This document shows positions 34,020-46,988 of a DNA stretch of 64,000 nt, piece by piece. The first letter of the stretch is position 1, and every line of letters begins with the position of its first letter. A program made the translations under genes and the position numbers. The notes under the pieces are model-generated. The model ran no database searches. It was not told the origin of the DNA and worked only from the letters and a program-made list of their open reading frames with translations. Source of the stretch: Petunia secreta (lineage: Eukaryota; Streptophyta; Magnoliopsida; Solanales; Solanaceae); contig JARKIP010000023.1 in NCBI GenBank assembly GCA_029990175.1, forward strand, positions 27,919,501 through 27,983,500. The letters are read 5' to 3'.

Positions 34020-35189
34020 GAGGTCATGACACAAAAAGTAAGAACTTTATAAGTCGTATATTAAAATGTCTCAATGTACAATATAGTTTTAAGATAAGTC
34101 ACCAACTAGCTGAGAGCAGCCGTACGCTGATATAACCTCCATAAACAGGTTAACACCATACTTATTTTCTAAATATGTAAAGTTTCATGTCTGATCCACA
34201 GTTCAACCCCTTCTTTTAGTCTCATATACGACTTATGATTAACTCATATTATTTCTGTTACGTGTAAATTTTGTAAGTTTTCTTTTAAGGTGTTAAGTGT
34301 TGCTTGAATTATAGTGGCCTGGACCAAATAAATGAACATAATGCATTCTTCCTCTTGTAGATGTATAACAAAGACATGATGAATGACATTGTAAGTATGA
34401 AATTCAAATAAAGTTGAAGGATGTCTGGTGAACGCACTTCGCAGTTTCAATTGAATTAATAGGTGTTTTTGAACCGTGGTTCATCACGTCTATGACAATG
34501 TGGTGCTATATCATAATTAGTTCTTGAATGAGCATTTGAATGTTGGTGTGAATCCATTCTCAGAGTAAAGTTTTCTATGTATGTCTGAAGCCATCTTGAT
34601 TCAAACATGTTCTAAAACCTATCACGATGAACAGATGATGAGCCGATGGAATCAAAACAATAATAACAAGAATATTAATATATCAAAACCTCCTAAAAGG
34701 AAATGTGGAGAAAGAAGAAGAAACAAAGAGGGATAGCCTAATACAATGCCTTTTCACCTTGAAAATAGTTTGTACTGACAAGAACTTGCCATGATACTGC
34801 ACACAAGAGGCTACCTACATTGATGCAAAATATGGATTTGAATATGCTGAAACAAAAGAACTTTATGTAAAGTCCAAAAATTTACTTTCCTAGATATAGG
34901 AAGTTTAAGAAAATAGAAGTTTTTTCTATATGTACCATTACTGTCCAGTTAGTGAAATGTTAATTAAGCACACGTTTAATGAGGACTACGGGGTCAGGAA
35001 AAATACTACAACGAAGGCTATTAATTATTGGTCCTTTCTTAAAATAATATTACGGAGTATCTTGAGAGGTGCTTAAAAATCTATAGAAACAGACAGAGTG
35101 GAGGGGAGGTAATGACTTTCAGCCATTATTAATTTGTGTGTGCTTGGTTAGCTTGGCTTGTCAAGTATTACAATCTGTTTTAAAAGGAT
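34020..35189. other. DXS 3' UTR and intergenic region
   Basis: The first few hundred bases are the likely DXS 3' UTR. The remainder is AT-rich with no recognised gene or repeat. Confidence 0.4.
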
Positions 35190-35355
35190 TTTTTGGGACT
35201 TGCGACGGGGCTTGCTCGGAGGCAGGGCATTTCAAAACGCCTTGAGTTGGGCGAGGCTTAAATTCGTGATGCTTACGCCTCAAGCGCCTGGCTGTGCTCC
35301 CAGAGCACGCCCAACGCCCAACGCTCGGCGCTCGGCACTCGCCCGGTAGAACCCA
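35190..35355. repeat. GC-rich island of GCGCC/GGCG-type repeats
   Basis: A local GC-rich patch in AT-rich surroundings with recurring GGGCGAGGC, CTCAAGCGCC, CGCCCAACGC and GCGCTCGGC. This low-complexity pattern recurs in plant intergenic DNA. No protein or RNA gene is supported. Confidence 0.4.
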
Positions 35356-35514
35356 CACGAATCATTTGGCCAATTCCTTAATTAAGATTGCTCACGCATA
35401 ATTTCTCTTTAAAAATGAATTATACAAGTTATAATCATCTATATAAACTGAGTGGAAGATACAAAATACAACATGAGAGTAATTATAATTGAGAACACCA
35501 TCAGGGTGAGTATC

Positions 35515-36885
35515 AACAACAACAACAACAACATAGCTAGTATATCCCACAAGTGGGGTTTGGGGAGGGTGGGATGTACATAGACCTTACTCCCACCAAG
35601 GTGAAGAGGCTGTTTCCGATAGACACTCGGCTAGAAAAAATATAAATATTTTCAAAAAAAAAAAAGAGGGAAAAAGTCTAAACAACAATATAATGTTGGA
35701 AAGAATGATAACGCTAAAGCATATCCAAAATAAACAGATAAGAACAGAAGATATAAAGGTGAAGATTAAGAAGTAAATTGTCTCTACACACATAAAACTA
35801 CATCTAATAAGAGCACATACACTCGACTACTACTCACCTTTCCACCCTAATCCTCGACCTCCATGCACTTCTATCTAAGATCATGTCTTTGGTGATCTGG
35901 ATTTGGACCATATCTTGACGAATTACCTCGGCCCAGTTCTTCTTCGGTCGACCTCTACCTCTCTGTATACCTAGAACTTCCAACCTCTCACACCTCTTAA
36001 CGGGAGCATTGACACTCCTGCTCACATGCCCGAACCATCGTAACCTTGCTTCTCGCATCTTCTCATCCACTGGGGCCACACTCACCTTGTCGCAAATGAC
36101 TTCATTCTTAATCTTATGCAACCTAGTGTGACCACACATCCACCTAAGCATTCTCATTTCTTCCACTTTCATCTTTTAAATATGCGAGTTCTTGACTGGC
36201 CAACATTCTACCCCGTACATCATAGCTGGTCTAACGACCACTTTATAGAATTTGCTTTTAAGCTTAAGCGGTACTCTCTTATCACACAGAACACTAGATG
36301 CAAACCTCCACTTCATCCAACCAATACCTATACGGTGAGTGACATCATCATCAATTTCTCCATTACATTGGAGGATTGAGCCAAGATATCGGAAGCTTCC
36401 TTTCTTAGGAATGACTTGCGAATCAAGCCTCACTTCCACATCTGACTCATCAGAATTGTCACTAAACTTGCATTCCATGTACTCTGTCTTCGTCTTGCTT
36501 AGCCTGAAGCTTTTAGACTCTAAAGTCTGCCTCCACACCTCCAGCTTCTCATTGACATCTGGGCATGTCTCATCCACCAATACTATATCATCCGCAAATA
36601 ACATGCACCACATCACTTCTCTTTGAATACTCCGCATCAATTCATCCATCACCAGGGTAAATAAAAATGGGCTAAGCGCTTATCCTTGATGCAGTCCTAC
36701 CTTGACCGGAAAGTGCTCTGAGTCTCCTCCCACCGTCCTCACTCGAGTCTTTGCCCCTCTATACATATCTTTAATTGCTTTGATGTACGCCACCGGGACC
36801 CCTTTAAATTTCAGGCATCTTCACAACACCTCCCTAGGGACCTTGTCATAAGCTTTTTCTAGGTCAATGAACACCATATGTAAGT
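35515..36885 (-). mobile_element. 5'-truncated RTE-type LINE, decayed
   Basis: The minus strand begins inside RT (MVFIDLEKAYDKVPREVL) and continues through YRGAKTRVRTVGGDSEHFPV, GLHQG and the catalytic FADDIVLV (near 36590). It ends with the typical C-terminus MRMLRWMCGHTR and LRWFGHVSR. A stop within GLHQG-ALSPF and two frames break it. The 3' tail is (TTG)n on the element strand (CAA repeats at 35516-35535), preceded by the conserved TGTTTCCGATAG/TGGGGTTTGGGGAGGGT block shared by plant RTE LINEs and their partner SINEs. All sequence upstream of RT is missing. Confidence 0.85.
35834..36880 (-). pseudogene. LINE reverse transcriptase, C-terminal part
   Basis: Two open stretches, 36176-36652 and 35834-36172, carry the RT catalytic block FADDIVLVDE and the downstream YLGSILQCNGEIDDDV block. 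The C-terminal RGRPKKNW segment follows. A stop near 36177 separates them and another lies near 36680. The endonuclease and early RT motifs are absent. Confidence 0.8.
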
Positions 36886-38660
36886 CCCATTATCGTTTGT
36901 ATATTTAATCCAAAATGCACAGTCGAGTTTTATATCACCACTTTTTATTGGTTTCCATGTCTTATTTCAATCTCTCAAAATTATTAGACTTCATCTTTTT
37001 TGTAATTTGGAAGCAATTTATTTCAAAAGAAAATTAATATTTTAAATTACAGTAGTAAGAAAATTTATTTATTATTTACTTTTAATTTTTACAAAATTTA
37101 TTTTTTCAATTGTTTGAAAGTTAATTAAGGCCAATAGTTTATTTGTATCTCATAGCAAGTAAAATGCCTCCCCTTACACCCCTTTTAAAATATTAGTATT
37201 ACAAATTAATGAATTCAATTAAACCTATAATCATTTACTGGTCTTTCCGTTTCCACTTTAAGATAATGGAATGAATATAAAAAAGAACCATTGATCATCC
37301 TCAGGCTAGGAGATCCTCCCAAGTGCTCTGCCCGTGGCTTAAGTGTCATTACAAAAATATGAAAGGTACGTTTCTTATTGAAGTAACATGTTTCTACTTT
37401 CTTCATTCTTCACATTTTTTTCTTCCTTATGTATGAGGACTGAAGAATAGAGCTAGGAAAGGGAATACTGTTCAAGGCAAAGAACGGAGCAATGTCTTGC
37501 GTGAACAATTATAATAGACGTGAACAATTATAGTTGGTCTATCAATGAAAGGTTTCCTGATATAATGTTCTGCTTTTATCGTTATTGTTAATGTCAAACA
37601 AGGTCTAAGGTCTTTATCCATAGCATCTTCTCAATATATAATCTCAGTGTCTAAATTATTTTTCTTCCTGCTGGCAGCATGTTTTGTCATTTTGAGGAGA
37701 TCAACAGACGACTTAAGGAATAACATTAGTACAATCTTCATCACCACCTCCACTCTTCAAGTCTCGATGTCCAGTTATGATTCGATAACGCACAGTGCAA
37801 ATTTTGTTAATGCATATTTAAGGAGGACAGTTGTATCTTATATTTGATGAGGCAATTGTATAGCACTCTTATATTTGATAAGGGCAATTATTGTATATGT
37901 GAAAGATGAAGCATAACTATAACAGTTCATTCTCTGAAGTCTAATGTTTCTCGAGCCATACAATATTAATTTTGCCAACATTAATGCACATCACAAACAT
38001 GAGGCATATCATAAATAACGAAGAAAGGAGCAAATATAAGGTAAGCTGCATACTTATATGAAGTTGTGTTTCTCACTTTTTCCTTTTTTGAGATGCCTTT
38101 TTGAGATTGAGTTTGGAGGTATTATTGGTAAGCTGCATATTTATATGAAGTTGTGTTTCTCAGTTTTTCCTTTCTTAACTTGGCTTTGTGATATTGAGTT
38201 TGGATGTATTATTGGTTAATGGTTCTACAACCATAGAGGTGACCTCTAATAGGTGTATTCATTGACATGTATTTGGAGTAGAAGACAGATTGATCAAATT
38301 AAGATATTTATAATCTTTAATAAAGTTGAGAATAATTACACCTTCAAAAAAGTTTGGTTTGTTTATTGGAGAATTTGTATGTACTGTGATTTATAATTAT
38401 GTTAAGAGTTCATGCCTCTTATTTTACTTTGATCATTGGGCTACAAATTATTGAGTTGTAATTAGTTTCCTTGAGTTCGGCCTAACAGTTATAATTTTCT
38501 ATACTTTTATGTTCTGCAGTAACTGAATGACCAATTGTCCTTTTTCTAGAAGTTGAACTGTCAGTGCTATCAAATTATCAAATAAATAGAGATACATAAA
38601 TGATCAGTTGATTTGGTTTGAGTCACACGTGATAATTGTTCTAAACTTTTGGAAGTAAAT
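36886..38660. other. AT-rich intergenic region
   Basis: No gene or RNA is recognised. It holds the two-copy tandem repeat at 38041-38215. Confidence 0.4.
38041..38215. repeat. Tandem duplication, 87-bp unit, two copies
   Basis: GTAAGCTGCATACTTATATG at 38041 recurs as GTAAGCTGCATATTTATATG at 38128. The shared continuation is AAGTTGTGTTTCTCA...GATATTGAGTTTGGA-like sequence. Confidence 0.85.
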
Positions 38661-41189
38661 TGAAACGACCTTAGGTAGTTGTTTTGGGAGTTAGGATTCT
38701 AATTGGTGTGCCGACAGTTTTAAAATCTTTGTAAGATCTATTAGGATATGTCTGTAAAATTTGAGCTAAATCGGACATCGTTTGGTAGGTATCGAAGGAA
38801 GGTTTCAGTTTTCGTTGTCCGTAAATCTTAAAAAAAGTTTTTCGAGCTCGATTTTTGCGAATGAGCTCCAATTTAAAATTCAAAAGTGCCGCTAGATTCG
38901 TATGGTCATTTGTGACGTGTGTAAACATTCGGAAGTGAATTCTGAGGTCATTTGGATGGTTTCCGCTAAAGTCTCGAAAGTTAAAGAATTTGATCTTTTC
39001 CATTTAATTCATATTTTGAGCTTCAGGAATTCGATTCGAGACCCGTCTTAGCGAGTACGTCACATAAATTTTATATAACTTGTTTGAGAAATTTGAGATC
39101 ATTCTGAGTTTCGTAGGATTCCATTTTAATTTTCGTTACAATATCAAATTTTCAAAAGAAAAGAAGAAAAGAAATTAATTGAGAGGTGGTGGCTAATGGC
39201 TAAGGGATAAAAGTCCCTTATTCCTTAGCTTAAAAGTTTCCAGCACAAGATGGACTGAAACAAGAAAGAAACAGAGAACACACTAGAGAAAAATAGACAT
39301 AAAAGAGAGAGAGAGGAAAGGAAGAGGAGAAGAAAAGAAAATAGAATTTTCACCCTGAAACATCCAGGTAATGATGTTAATTTATTATTTCAGTTTATTA
39401 CGTGTATTTGAATATATTTAAATGGTAGAAATTGAGATATTAGACATCATTCTAATCAGTTAAACTGATAGTTTAAAGGGTTAATTGGATCCCGATAATG
39501 AAATTGATTGTATATTCGAATCCAGGGAGTTATGGGCAACCCATAAATATAATAAAGAGTTTAGTTATATGATTTTGAACCATGTACATAGGTCTGGATT
39601 GCGTATTCCCCATGCGAATCGGGTGTCGAGTTCTTGACCGAATTGTTCAAATATGTAAGGAATGAAACTTTAGCCTTATTTGATTTATTTTTATGCTATT
39701 GAATAGAGCGGGATCGTGTGGCAGTGAACCCAAAGGACAAAGCATTTGTTGAGTAGCAGTTATAACTTTTGAATAAGGTAAGTGATTATATCCATTTCTT
39801 TGGTGGCTTTTGGCCTTGTGAATTTTATACCACGTGTTCCTTACGTGTGTAGCTGCCGGTAGGCGTACTTATTACGCATTAGTTTTGAATGTACACTGTA
39901 GCTTATATGTTATGCCTTGTTGGTTGTATTTCATTGAGCATAGAAGCATTGTACTCTGGTTATGAGCTTGATATGTACTTTCCGGTTGTTGATGAGGGTC
40001 CCACACCGGTGAAGAGTTATTATTGCATCATATTAAGTGCAGGAGTATTCCGTCTCAGCATTATATTATATCGGGTGCAGGAGTATTCTGCCCCAGGAGC
40101 AGGAGTATTCCGCTCTTATGTCATATACTGAGTGCAGGATTATTCTGCCTTAGCTTTATAGAATATCGGGTGCCACTCTTATATCATATACTGAGTGTAG
40201 GAGTATTCCACCTCAGCTTTATATTATATCAGGTGCAGGAGTATTCCGCCCACTAGTAGAAGTACTCCGCTCTTATGTCATATACTGAGTGCAGGGGTAT
40301 TCCACTTCAGCTTTATATTGTATCGGGTGCAGGAGTATTCTACCTCAGGAGTAGGTGTATTCCACTCTTATGCCATATACTGAGTGCAGGAGTATTCCGC
40401 CTCACTTTATATTATCTCGGGTGCAGGAGTATTCCGCCCCAGGAGCAGGAGTATTCCGCTCTAGTTGATTATTAGATTGTATTCCCGTTAAATGCAGGAG
40501 TATTTCGCTTCGATACGGGATTATGGGCACATGTGACCCCATTGGATCATACTGCATTCATTCCATTACATTGCACTGATTGCTATGTATTGTGTGATTA
40601 TAGTGCGATGTTTTGTGTATGTGCCATGTGTTTCTGATTGTTGATATGTTCGGGATACCTATAGGTTCTGTCAATCTTAGGTCTCTGGTTGTTTATGAGT
40701 TTATGGTTCCATAAGCATTTCCAGTTATTATCTGGCTCTGCCTTTTTATAGTTGAATAAGGAGAATTTAGTTTATCTGTTTATCTTCTCCCTGGTTAGCA
40801 TATCTGCTTCTTTGAGGTGGCTAGCCAGCCCCCACTTACTGAGTCCTTTCGACTCACCCTTTTATTGTTCCTTGTATATTTATTTTGTTTCGGCAAGTTC
40901 CGCTCCAGGACCGAGTTCGTCGTTTGATTGAGGAGAAGAGGCGATTACGACTGTCAGGGTGAGCTTAAATCTATGTTTTTCTATTGTTTTACCTTAGTTT
41001 TCCAATTTTCTATATGCATATCTCCAATTAAAAAGTAGAGTCATTGCTGTGACTCCTTTCATATATTTTTACGTTTTGACTGTAGACTAGATGATGCATG
41101 TTTTTGTCTATTTTTTAACTTAAAAGTTGCTAGGCAATTGTGTTAGTACTTCTTAATTCTTATGTTAGTTTGTAATTTTGTATCTAAAC
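38661..41189 (+). repeat. Unclassified 2.5-kb repeat family, copy 2 (solo-LTR-like)
   Basis: The element starts at TGAAACGACCTTAGG and ends at GTATCTAAAC. The left 1.3 kb aligns with 62190-63577 and the right 1.1 kb with copy 1. AGTAA occurs at 38654-38658 and directly after the right end (41190-41194). This is a possible 5-bp target duplication if the element starts two bases earlier. Length, TG start and candidate duplication resemble a solo LTR, but the end is not the usual CA. The ORFs inside have no recognisable product. Confidence 0.7.
40020..40500 (+). repeat. Tandem array within repeat copy 2
   Basis: Degenerate units of roughly 95-100 bp contain TCATATACTGAGTGCAGGAG, CTTTATATTATATCGGGTGC and AGGAGCAGGAGTATTCCGC. 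Sub-units of GTGCAGGAGTATTCCGC recur two or three times per unit. The same array is at the window start. Confidence 0.85.
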
Positions 41190-41337
41190 AGTAAGATCCA
41201 TTATTTGATATTTATTATATTACTAATATTAATTTAAACATACTTTAGTCCTGCTGACATTGTTCGAAGCTTGATCGAGTGTTGAAAATATTCTATGACA
41301 ATAAATATTATTATACGTAAGCAAACAAGATTGATGG

Positions 41338-42291
41338 TGTTGCACTTGTGCACCTTTGTAAGACACTAGAAGGGGGGGGGTATGAATAGTGTGTTTACCC
41401 GATTTTCAAACCTAAAACTTGCTTTTAACTTTCTGCGCCTAACTCACAAATAATCAGGTTCCTTGCAAGTTTCACCTATCTCTGAAACTAAACAAATTGC
41501 GGAAACATAAAGAACACAGAGATTTTTACGTGAAAAAATCCTTGCTCAAGGGATAAAAAACCACGACCCAAACTCTTGGGATTTCAACTCTTCCACTAAA
41601 GGAAAATCTGAGCAAGTTTTAGACTACAACGTAATGTAATCAAGGAACTAGAACCCCCTAGTACCTAGAACCTTCGAAGCCACACGTTAGCTGGTAAGAT
41701 TACCTCTACTTAACCTCAAAAAGTAATCTCTACTTTATGCTTCTAAACAAGCGAATAGATTACAACTCAATAGCCTATAACAAAGAAATTAAAACAACAG
41801 ACTTAACTATGAAACTGCTCCTTCAGAAGGTTCTGCTGCTCAGCCTTTGTTCTTGCACACAAAGCTTCTCACGATCCGATTGTACTTGATATGCTCTGTT
41901 GAGATGTCCTTTGTGCGTTACGATTCTGGTCAAATTAACTTGTATATATAGGAGCTAGACTTAGCCGGATCCAACTAAGTTTAGGAATCCTTTTCCTCTT
42001 TGAAATCAGTTTAAACAAGGTTACCCATATTTCCTTATTTAAAACCTAAGTTAATTTGCCTTATGTTCCAATCCATTGTCGTTTAGGAACCGGGTCCTTC
42101 TCAGCACCGCCTCTAGCTTCTTCTACTTCCGGTAGGATTGGAACTTTGACTCCAGCCGTTCTCTTCTTTCCTTTTTCAACTCTGACTTGATCATCTCGTT
42201 GAACAACTGGTCTTCTCCATTCAACTGTAAACCTTTTCATGGTCCACTTAGCACCAGGTCCTTTGTCATCTTCAAAACTCATCCTTCAACA
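41338..42291 (-). repeat. Element A, 3' LTR
   Basis: A 954-bp direct repeat of 60538-61485. It lies next to a purine tract and is therefore the 3' LTR of the minus-oriented element. Confidence 0.92.
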
Positions 42292-42305
42292 AATTTCCCA
42301 TTTTT
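42292..42305 (-). other. Polypurine tract of element A
   Basis: The minus strand reads AAAAATGGGAAATT immediately before the TGTTGAAGG start of the 3' LTR. Confidence 0.8.
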
Positions 42306-42806
42306 GATGATGACAAACTATGTTGTCTCACCGAGGGTTTATACTCTCAAGAACCTGTAAAAATCAAACACTAACCACGAACCAGGGTAATAACAGTTAG
42401 GCAAAAAATAGGTCACAAACATATAATGAACTAATCAACATCTAACTTCCCCCTTTTGGCATCATCGAAAAGTTTCACAGTTGTCAGAACCTGCTCAACT
42501 TAAATTAAGTCGAGTTGACTCTAGTGCCAAAGGCAGCAAGCCAACCTTTAAATGGCAGGAACCTGTTTCAGATAATAAATACTAGCAGATAGGATATTTA
42601 TAACAACAGAAAGTGCCAAGCCGGCTTAAACATCCAAAGCAGCATTCAAATATTACAAACCAAAATATAAGATTGTCTTAAAAACAGGTCATAAAAGAAC
42701 CAGGAGGGAACTAGGGAATGGAACTGGTTCAGAATTGGGGAATATCAGGGATGTTAAAGTGGGCAAACAACAAGGCGAGGCGACGCGACGCGAGTTTCCT
42801 TCTCTT
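42306..42806 (-). other. Element A spacer between ORF3 and the 3' LTR
   Basis: Non-coding. The spacer contains the TGATGATGACAAAC-type block that also occurs beside the 3' LTR of element B, so it is a conserved element feature. Confidence 0.5.
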
Positions 42807-44698
42807 TCACACTCCAGATCTGCATCTTGTGTTTTCAGCATTCGTCCAGGCCAGCTCATCATTTTGCCTTTCAAGCTGCCTCCTGAACCCCTCAATTCTC
42901 CTGTCTACTCTGTTGTTCCTCCTTTCCTCGGCATCATCCTCCACAGGCTCTGGTTCATCAGCAGGTTCACTATCCAACACATAGTCACAGGACTTTAGAA
43001 TGTTCCTCCCAAACAAGTCATTATGGTCCGCTCAGTCCACTTACCAGCAGTCACCCCAAAAAAATCAAATACCTTCCCCAGAAGAAACCCATAGACCAGC
43101 GCATATTTGCCTAACCCCATATCAGCTACTCTACCAATGTGCTTGATCATCAATTCAGGCAGATTAATACGAACCTCTCGATCTAGCAAGTCCATATAGG
43201 TCATATCCAGAAAGTTGGCTTCACTCCTCCTCTCTGACCTCTGCAACAGGTTCTTCAGCACAAATTCAAAAAGCAACTGGTAGAAGAGTTGCATTGCCTT
43301 CTTTTTAACTTGTGTAGCCCTTGCCAGTCTAGGTCTCCCTGCAAATTTCTGGGTCACCTCCAAAGCAGACACACCATCTCCTCTAGCCGGCCACGAGTTC
43401 CTCATGTACTCGCTGTAGCCCTGAGAGGGAACACCCAAAATCTCACCCAGTTCCACACTATCAAACTGGATTACCAGCCCCTTGACTATGGTTGTCACAA
43501 TACCTTCACTCACTGTGCAATTGGAATAAAATTCTTTAACTTCTTGCTTCATCAGCTGTCTAGCACCATCACTGAATAGGTTCGACCAACCTTGAGCTCT
43601 CAACTTAGCACCAAGTTGGGTCATACCCTCTAGCTCCAGGTCAGTTAGAATTTTACCCTTCACCATTGGTAAACCTCTAAAGTAGGCCACTCTCATCTTC
43701 TTGTCTTCTTTATCATCACCAATCATCAACTTTGATTTGGAACCTCTCCTGCGAACCTCAGGTTCCTCTACAATCTTCTCCTGCTGCTCTCTTACAAAAC
43801 CACGAGTAGCAGGTCTTCTCACATGACTCCCTGTTTTTCTGCTATTTTCTCCCATCCCCTCTGCATCTCCAAAACTACCCATTTTGGAACTACCTACGAA
43901 TTCTCCTCCCTTCACTAACCTTCGTTTTTTCACCATTTGTTTTTGTTCCTGCACCATAGGCTTTTTTCCCAACCTGCTCTGTTCCTCTACCACCACAACA
44001 TCAGTCTCACTGGAGGAACCTTCACTGGCTTGAGGAGTGGGATTGGCCTCAGGCAACTCAATATCCAAAGGCTCAGTAAAACCTACACCTTCTACATTCT
44101 CTTCCACATAATCATCAATATCTCTCAGATCTGCATCATCACCTGCTACAGAATCAGAGAACGAACCAGGTTCTTTCTCAGGTTCCTTAGCAGGTTCAGC
44201 AGATTTTCCTTCTCCCTTGTCACTAACAGTCTTTTCTACCATAGGAACTGTCTCAGGAACAGGTTCCTCAACTATGTTCTCAGTTTCTTTAGTGACCACA
44301 ACAACAACCTCTGTTTCGACAACTTTTTTAGGATTTTCTACAACTACCTTCTCCTTATCTCCTACTTCATTATCAGCTTATTCTTCTAAATCTACAGGCA
44401 TAGAGGGTACACTAGTATCGACAACTACAGTACCAGTAGGAGAACTAGGGTTTACCTTTTCAGTTTCTTGGGCGATTTCTTGAGTAGCTTCAATGATCCC
44501 TTCCTCTGTACCAATTTCTGGAACACTTTCCCCCTTACTAGTTGCTTCCTCCGACAACTTCTTATGTCTCAATTTTGCAAACTTCCTTGCCATAGCCACA
44601 GAACGACTCGTGGCTAGTTGCTTTGCCTTTTGATTTAGTTTAGATAATTTGAGTTTTGGAGAAGAGAGTTGAGAGTCTACTTTGGAACTGGTCGACAT
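42807..44698 (-). pseudogene. Element A third ORF (accessory protein), frameshifted
   Basis: It starts at 44698 with MSTSSKVDSQLSS. A Lys-rich N-terminus leads to a stop near 44378, and the 434-residue open stretch 42995-44299 follows. The early part is acidic and low-complexity. The later part is globular: VKEFYSNCTVSEGIVTTIV, ELGEILGVPSQGYSEYM, EANFLDMTYMDLLDREV and INLPELMIKHI. A frame change near 43000 separates the last part (NILKSCDYVLDS, then charged coiled coil ELAWTNAEN). The same architecture occurs in element B. Sireviruses often carry a third ORF after pol, sometimes called envelope-like. No signal peptide or membrane segment is seen, and the globular part reminds me of plant transposon-protein domains. 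Confidence 0.75.
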
Positions 44699-45206
44699 TT
44701 TGCTTTACAGAGGATTGTGTTTTAGAGAGAGAAAATATTTTGAGAGAGTTTAAAATTTTCAGCCGATAGAAACAATATCTATGATAACGTAGTGGAATAG
44801 AGACGGGTTTAGGTTTATCGGGAAGGTGAACGGGTTGATGGGATTGGAAAAAGCTGCTGCTACTTATTACGCATAGGAGCTGACGCCATCAAGGTTCAAA
44901 AAATTTGAATTTTAAAAGTTTTACACTAATCCGGCACCAAGTGAGGGTGATTGGTAACATATTAGGCCACATAAGACAACATTACATTCAGTAAGTGTTG
45001 TACCTGAATGTCCATGCACCAGTTTCTTCAATTACATCCTAGATTTCAAAAATTTGCCAGTATCTTAGTCATGAAAACGGTTTCCAAACAGGTTAGCAAG
45101 CAAAATAATTAAGTTTTCATAGTAGAATAAGCCAAGCAAAGTTAAGCACAGTAAAAACAAGAAAACTTCACTAGCCAATCATTGGGAGAACCAGGTGCTG
45201 CTTCGT
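44699..45206 (-). other. Element A leader between RNase H and ORF3
   Basis: Non-coding AT-rich stretch after the pol stop and before the ORF3 start. A splice acceptor or internal promoter for ORF3 would lie here, but none could be singled out. Confidence 0.35.
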
Positions 45207-46988
45207 TCACTGTATCTTGGTCATCCCTAGCTCAAGCCTGTTCTTTTCAAATTGTACCCTGTTCAATGCCTTAGTGAAGACATCAGCAATTTGGTCCTCA
45301 GTCCTGCAAAAGTTCATAGTAATTAGGCCTTTCTCAACATTGTCCCTTAGAAAGTGATGCCTAATATCAATGTGCTTTGTTCTCCTTTGGTGGACCGGGT
45401 TCTTGACAATATTGACTGCACCGGTATTGTCACAAAAGATTGGAACTGGTCCATACTCGATTCCAAAGTCCTCCAACTGCTGCTTGATCCATAATAACTG
45501 TGAACAACATAAAGCAGCTGCTATATATTCAGCTTCAGCTGTGGATAATGCCACTAAATTTTGTTTCTTTGTAACCCATGAAACTAAACAAGGACCTAGG
45601 AAGTGCGCCATCCCAGATGTACTTTTCCTATCAACCAAGTGACCAGCATAGTCAGCATCTGCATACCCACTTAGATCAAACTTTCCACCTTTTGGCTACC
45701 ATAAGCCAAGATCTTGAGTTCCTTTCAAATATCTCAAGATTCTCTTGACTATAGTTAAGTGTGACTCCTTTGGTTTTGATTGGAACCTTGCGCACCATCC
45801 CACACTATAAACAATATCTGGATGACTTGCAGTTAAATACAACAAAGAACCAATCATTCCTCTGTACTTAGTTTCATCGATTGAAGCACCAGTTTCATCT
45901 AGATCTATCTTCGTTTCAGGAGCAATGGGTGTGTTCATATCCTTAACAGACTTCATATCATACTTCCTTAACAACTCTTTGATGTACTTCTGCTGGTGGA
46001 TCATTGTGCCTTCCTGAGATTGCTTGATTTGTAAGCTTAAGAAGAAATTTAGCTCACCCATCATACTCATCTCAAATGCACTTCCCATCAGGTCGGCGAA
46101 CTCCTTGCAAAGGTTCTCATTTGTAGCACCAAAGATGATGTCGTCTACATACACTTGAACAATCAACAGGTCCTTGGCTTTCTTTCTTAAAAAAAAAGTA
46201 TTGTCTATTTTACCTCTTGTAAACCCATTCTTCAATAAGAACCCAGACAACCTTTCATACCAAGCCTTAGGAGCCTGTTTCAACCCATACAATGCCTTGT
46301 CAAGTTTGTCGACATGATCAGGAAACTCTGTACTTTCAAAGCCAGGTGGTTGAACCACATACACCTTTTCATTAAAATAACCATTAAGGAATGCACTCTT
46401 CACATCCATCTGGTACAGCTTAAACTCCATGTAAGCTGCAAAAGCAATAAGCATCCTAATGGCCTCCATTCTAGCAACAGGTGCAAAGGTTTCATCATAA
46501 TCGATTTCTTCTTCTTGACTATAACCTTGAACCACCAGTCTTGCCTTGTTTCTTGTCACTATGCCATGTTCATCTAGTTTATTTCTAAATACCCATTTAG
46601 TACCAATGATGGACCTGTCCATTGGTCGAGGGACCAGGTGCCATACCTTTTTTCGTTCAAACTGATGAAGTTCCTCTTGCATAGCAATCACCCAGTCTGG
46701 ATCCTCAAGTGCTTCACGTATATTATTTGGTTCTATTAAGGACATAAACGCAAAGAATGCACAGACGTTCTTCAAAGCCCTCCTGGTAACAACTCTAGTG
46801 TTTAGATCAGACATGAGGTTCTCCAGTGGATGAGAACTTTGATATCTCCAAGGTTTAGGCTGAATCTGCTGAGTGTCGTCTCCAGGAGGATCTGAGCCAT
46901 CTAACTCTTCAGTTCCCCCTGTCTGATTGCCTTCTAGTTCCCCCTGAGTTTGATCCTTATCATCCTGATTTCTTTTAACTCCATTCAA
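45207..46988 (-). pseudogene. Element A reverse transcriptase and RNase H
   Basis: The RT stretch 45696-46988 runs from the integrase tail through WVIAMQEELHQFERKKVW, DYDETFAPVARMEAIRML and KSAFLNGYFNEKVYV to the catalytic YVDDIIFGATN near 46140. RNase H follows at 45207-45638 with GMAHFLGPCLVSW, ALSTAEAEYIAAALCC and NPVHQRRTKHIDIRHHFLRD, in the correct order for copia elements. A stop near 45696 separates the two (GLW, then KVDLSGYADADYAGH in the same region). This is the best-preserved part of element A. Confidence 0.9.

Noticed and set aside
35190..35355. A CpG-island promoter or small gene in the GC-rich patch
   Set aside because: The sequence is low-complexity GCGCC-type repetition with no adjoining transcription unit, and the open frames on both strands reflect composition only.
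40020..40500. Regularly spaced repeats that could suggest a CRISPR-like array
   Set aside because: The units are contiguous, degenerate, AT-rich and lack unique spacers, and the context is a plant genome. They are ordinary tandem repeats.
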